Assembly (NCBI GenBank): GCA_037439945.1
Contig: JBBIVA010000004.1
Location: 5,450 to 69,449, forward strand
DNA: 64,000 nt
Reading direction: 5' to 3'
Source: CALEUX01 sp037439945
GTDB taxonomy: Bacteria; Bacteroidota; Bacteroidia; Bacteroidales; Marinilabiliaceae
Positions 61,474 to 64,000 of this stretch are shown piece by piece (positions within the stretch are counted from its first letter, which is position 1; each line of letters starts with the position of its first letter). The position numbers were made by a program, and so were the translations under genes. The notes beneath the pieces are model-generated. The model was given only the letters and a program-made list of their open reading frames with translations, ran no database searches and was not told where the DNA came from.

Positions 61474-61903
61474 TTTATAAGTTTTTAAATGCTTTTAGTT
61501 AAATACTTAAACAAAAATAAGAAATATTTCAAAAATTAATAGGCTAACCAATTTTTTACCTGGTAAATCTTATAATAGTTCGCTAAGCTTTTTTTACAGA
61601 TGCATATAAATAAACGCAATAAACGTGTAATGTGTTTAATTTCATTACCTTGTTTTTGTCTAACATCTAATATTATAAAAGTTTAACGATATGTTGAACT
61701 TATTAATTATTTAAAATCAAAGGTCATAAATAATTCCGCCATTTCTTTATCTTTTATTAAATAAGACTTACCTATAAAAAAAATAACTATAATTTAAATA
61801 ATTGTTTTATTTTGTAGGGCCATAAATATTTAACCAATATTATAATTGAAAATTTCATATCCCCTTAATGCAAAACAATACCCAAATAATAAAACTAAAT
61901 TCA
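61474..61903. other. Divergent intergenic region before GH97
   Basis: About 430 AT-rich bases between the divergent NicO-like and GH97 genes. I find no repeat, RNA gene or convincing promoter match. Confidence 0.5.
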
Positions 61904-63871
61904 ATGAAAACAAAATTAATTATTTTATGGGTTATCAGTTTTGCCCAAAACCTGATAGCCCAAAACTATAAAGCAAACTCACCTGACAATTTACTCGAAA
62001 TTGAAATTATCATAGAAGAATCTATAAAATGGAATTTACTTAGCAACGGAGAATTGATAGCAGGTCCGTCAACCATTTCAATGACCCTTGAAAAACAAGG
62101 AAACATTGGCTCCAAACCTGTTGTAAAGAGAATTTCCAGGTTAAATGTCAATGAAACATTAAAAACCCCGGTTTATAAAAAAAGCGAAGTTGTAAACGCG
62201 TACAATCAATTAAATATAGAGTTTAAAAATGGATTTGGGTTAATTTTCAGGGTATTTAATGATGGTGTAGCTTACCGTTTGAACACCTCATTTAAAAATG
62301 AAATAACTGTATTGGATGAGGAAGCAAATTTTGTGTTCCCAACGGCTGAAAAATCCTGGGTCCCATATATAGTTTCCAATCTTGAGCGGTACATGACCTC
62401 ATTTGAAAGCACATATGATATCCTAAAATTAAATGATATAGATATTAACCGGTTAATTATAACACCCCTGTTAGTGGATGCCGGCAAGGGCAGGAAAATT
62501 GTTATTACTGAAGCTGACCTTGAAGATTATGCCGGTATGTTTGTAACAGTAAACAAAAACCGCGATGGTTTTAAAGGCCAATTTGCACCTTATCCCTTGG
62601 AAGAAAAAAAAGGAGGACATAATAATTTGCAATCTATAGTAACCAAAAGAGCCGGTTATATAGCTAAAACAATTGGTACACGTTCATTTCCCTGGCGGGT
62701 TTTTGTAGTTAGCCAAAACGACAAAGACCTGCTTGATAATGATATGATCGCAAAACTGGCATCACCTAACCGTATTGGTGACCTTACCTGGATAAAACCG
62801 GGAAAAGTTGCATGGGATTGGTGGAATGATTTGAATATTACCGGAGTTGATTTCAAATCAGGAGTTAATAATGAAACATATAAATATTATATCGATTTTG
62901 CTTCAAAACATGGCATTGAATATGTAATTCTGGATGAAGGCTGGTCAGAACAATCAAGTTTACTTAACATTAAACCCCATATCAATTTAAAAGGCATTGT
63001 TGACCATGCTAAAACAAAGGGCGTAAAAATTATTTTATGGGGTGGCTGGTTGCCATTGGATGCTGAAATAGAGAAAGTAATGGAGGTGTACTCTAAAATG
63101 GGTATAGCCGGTTTTAAGGTTGATTTTATGGACAGGGATGATCAGAAAACAGTAAATTTTTACTACCGTCTTGCAAAAAAAGCGGCCGAATATAAAATGC
63201 TGATTGATTTTCACGGGTCATTCAAACCAACCGGGTTACAACATACCTATCCAAACGTAATTACTTTTGAAGGCGTTTATGGTCTTGAAAACGTAAAATG
63301 GACGCAATTCACAGATTTCCCGGGATACGATGTTACTATACCATTTATAAGGGCAATTGCCGGACCAATGGATTATACCCCGGGAGCAATGATTAATTCA
63401 AACCGGTGGAACTGGAGGGCAATTCATTCTACCCCAATGAGCCAGGGCACCAGGTGCCATCAATTGGCCATGTATGTTATTTATGAATCGCCCCTCTCAA
63501 TGATGGCTGATAATCCAACACATTATATGAGGGAAAGTGATTGCACACAATTTATAGCATCAGTACCTACAGTTTTTGACCAAACAGTTGCTTTAAATGG
63601 TAAACTCAGCGAATATGTTACAATTGCACGAAGAAAGGGCAAAAACTGGTACGTGGGGTCGATGACTAACTGGGATCAAAGGGAGATTGAACTTGAACTT
63701 TCATTTTTAGGCGATGGTACCTACGAGGCCGAAATATTCAGTGATGGTATAAATGCAGACAGGAATGCGTCGGATTACAAAAAGGTTTCCTTGAAGGTTA
63801 CCAAAAACAGTATTCTCAAATTAAATATGGCTTCGGGGGGAGGTTGGGTGGCAACATTTAAACCATTATAA
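61904..63871 (+). CDS. GH97 glycosidase, likely retaining alpha-galactosidase
   Basis: A secreted enzyme of 655 residues. I choose the ATG at 61904 over the in-frame ATG at 61868 because it places a signal peptide (MKTKLIILWVISFAQNLIA-Q) first. The N-terminal beta-sandwich (about 22-260) is followed by the (beta/alpha)8 barrel with KVAWDWWNDLNI, YVILDEGWSE and FKVDFMDRDDQ, then a C-terminal sandwich. Asp407 in KVDFMD stands where retaining GH97 members have their nucleophile; inverting SusB-type enzymes lack it. An alpha-galactosidase acting on pectin side chains is plausible. Confidence 0.9.
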   Translation: MKTKLIILWVISFAQNLIAQNYKANSPDNLLEIEIIIEESIKWNLLSNGELIAGPSTISMTLEKQGNIGSKPVVKRISRLNVNETLKTPVYKKSEVVNAYNQLNIEFKNGFGLIFRVFNDGVAYRLNTSFKNEITVLDEEANFVFPTAEKSWVPYIVSNLERYMTSFESTYDILKLNDIDINRLIITPLLVDAGKGRKIVITEADLEDYAGMFVTVNKNRDGFKGQFAPYPLEEKKGGHNNLQSIVTKRAGYIAKTIGTRSFPWRVFVVSQNDKDLLDNDMIAKLASPNRIGDLTWIKPGKVAWDWWNDLNITGVDFKSGVNNETYKYYIDFASKHGIEYVILDEGWSEQSSLLNIKPHINLKGIVDHAKTKGVKIILWGGWLPLDAEIEKVMEVYSKMGIAGFKVDFMDRDDQKTVNFYYRLAKKAAEYKMLIDFHGSFKPTGLQHTYPNVITFEGVYGLENVKWTQFTDFPGYDVTIPFIRAIAGPMDYTPGAMINSNRWNWRAIHSTPMSQGTRCHQLAMYVIYESPLSMMADNPTHYMRESDCTQFIASVPTVFDQTVALNGKLSEYVTIARRKGKNWYVGSMTNWDQREIELELSFLGDGTYEAEIFSDGINADRNASDYKKVSLKVTKNSILKLNMASGGGWVATFKPL

Positions 63872-63976
63872 TACCGGGCCAGGATTTTAAAAAAGAGGCT
63901 GTACCAAAAGTATTTTAATGCACGAGAGAATTGAATGTTTGAAAAACTTCGCGGGTAGGAGCACAAATAAAAAGAG

Positions 63977-64000
63977 GGTGTCTGGAATTTTGGAGACACC
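63977..64000 (+). repeat. Inverted repeat at the window edge
   Basis: GGTGTCT (63977-63983) and AGACACC (63994-64000) flank a 10-base loop, about 105 bases past the GH97 stop codon. It may be a terminator whose T-run lies beyond the window, or an element end. Confidence 0.45.

Noticed and set aside
1..64000. tRNA or rRNA genes
   Set aside because: I looked for cloverleaf-type T-arm and anticodon-arm patterns and conserved rRNA segments in the gaps and found none that I could support by eye.

Overview
The window is visibly AT-rich chromosomal DNA from a member of the Bacteroidota. The main signs are a SusC/SusD pair, a hybrid two-component system (HTCS) of the propeller / Y_Y_Y / kinase / receiver / AraC type, lipoprotein signals of Bacteroidota style, and promoters resembling TTTG-N19-TAnnTTTG. 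No rRNA, tRNA, CRISPR array, prophage or complete insertion sequence was recognised. The best-fitting lifestyle is a plant-polysaccharide degrader specialised on pectin (homogalacturonan and rhamnogalacturonan).

Layout. 1-9.1 kb: housekeeping and unrelated genes (two FKBP isomerases, a DUF6807/PmoA-like protein, MnmD, a fructose-6-phosphate-aldolase-like enzyme, a PepSY membrane protein, an RRM RNA-binding protein, a CDF metal transporter). 9.2-12.4 kb: an island with a 5'-truncated RHS protein carrying a C-terminal HExxH domain, a small exported partner, structured DNA and the 3' remnant of an XRE regulator. 12.7-17.4 kb (minus strand): BNR protein, kduI, kdgF, kduD and a DUF4861 lipoprotein. 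17.7-33 kb: a LacI regulator divergent from uxaC, kdgK, eda, an SDR fructuronate reductase, a second PfkB kinase, a LarA-like nickel-pincer enzyme and gnd, then a TRAP transporter, a second LacI regulator and uxaE. 33-51.7 kb (minus strand): the extracellular pectin locus (GH28, DUF4861, PL1, GH105, DUF4957/DUF5123-like protein, SusD, SusC, CE12, GH28, GH43, CE8). 52-56.4 kb: the HTCS. 56.8-64 kb: a biotin-dependent carboxyltransferase and its biotin carrier, a repeat- and hairpin-rich gap, a second CE8, a NicO-like transporter and a GH97.

How it fits together. CE8 and CE12 de-esterify pectin, PL1 and GH28 cut the backbone, SusCD imports oligomers, and GH105 releases unsaturated galacturonate. 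KdgF, KduI and KduD turn that into 2-keto-3-deoxygluconate, and KdgK and Eda finish the route to pyruvate and glyceraldehyde-3-phosphate. Saturated galacturonate probably goes UxaC, then UxaE (tagaturonate to fructuronate), then SDR reductase to D-mannonate. No mannonate dehydratase (UxuA) and no altronate branch (UxaB/UxaA) are in the window. Instead the operon continues with a LarA homologue that keeps all the nickel-pincer residues, a second PfkB kinase and 6-phosphogluconate dehydrogenase. I propose an alternative branch: mannonate to gluconate (2-epimerisation), to 6-phosphogluconate, to ribulose-5-phosphate.

The other unusual item is a roughly 172-bp repeat present in three copies. Two copies hold an intact 46-49-codon ORF, and all three end at an ATGAAA, which for two of them is the start codon of the next gene.
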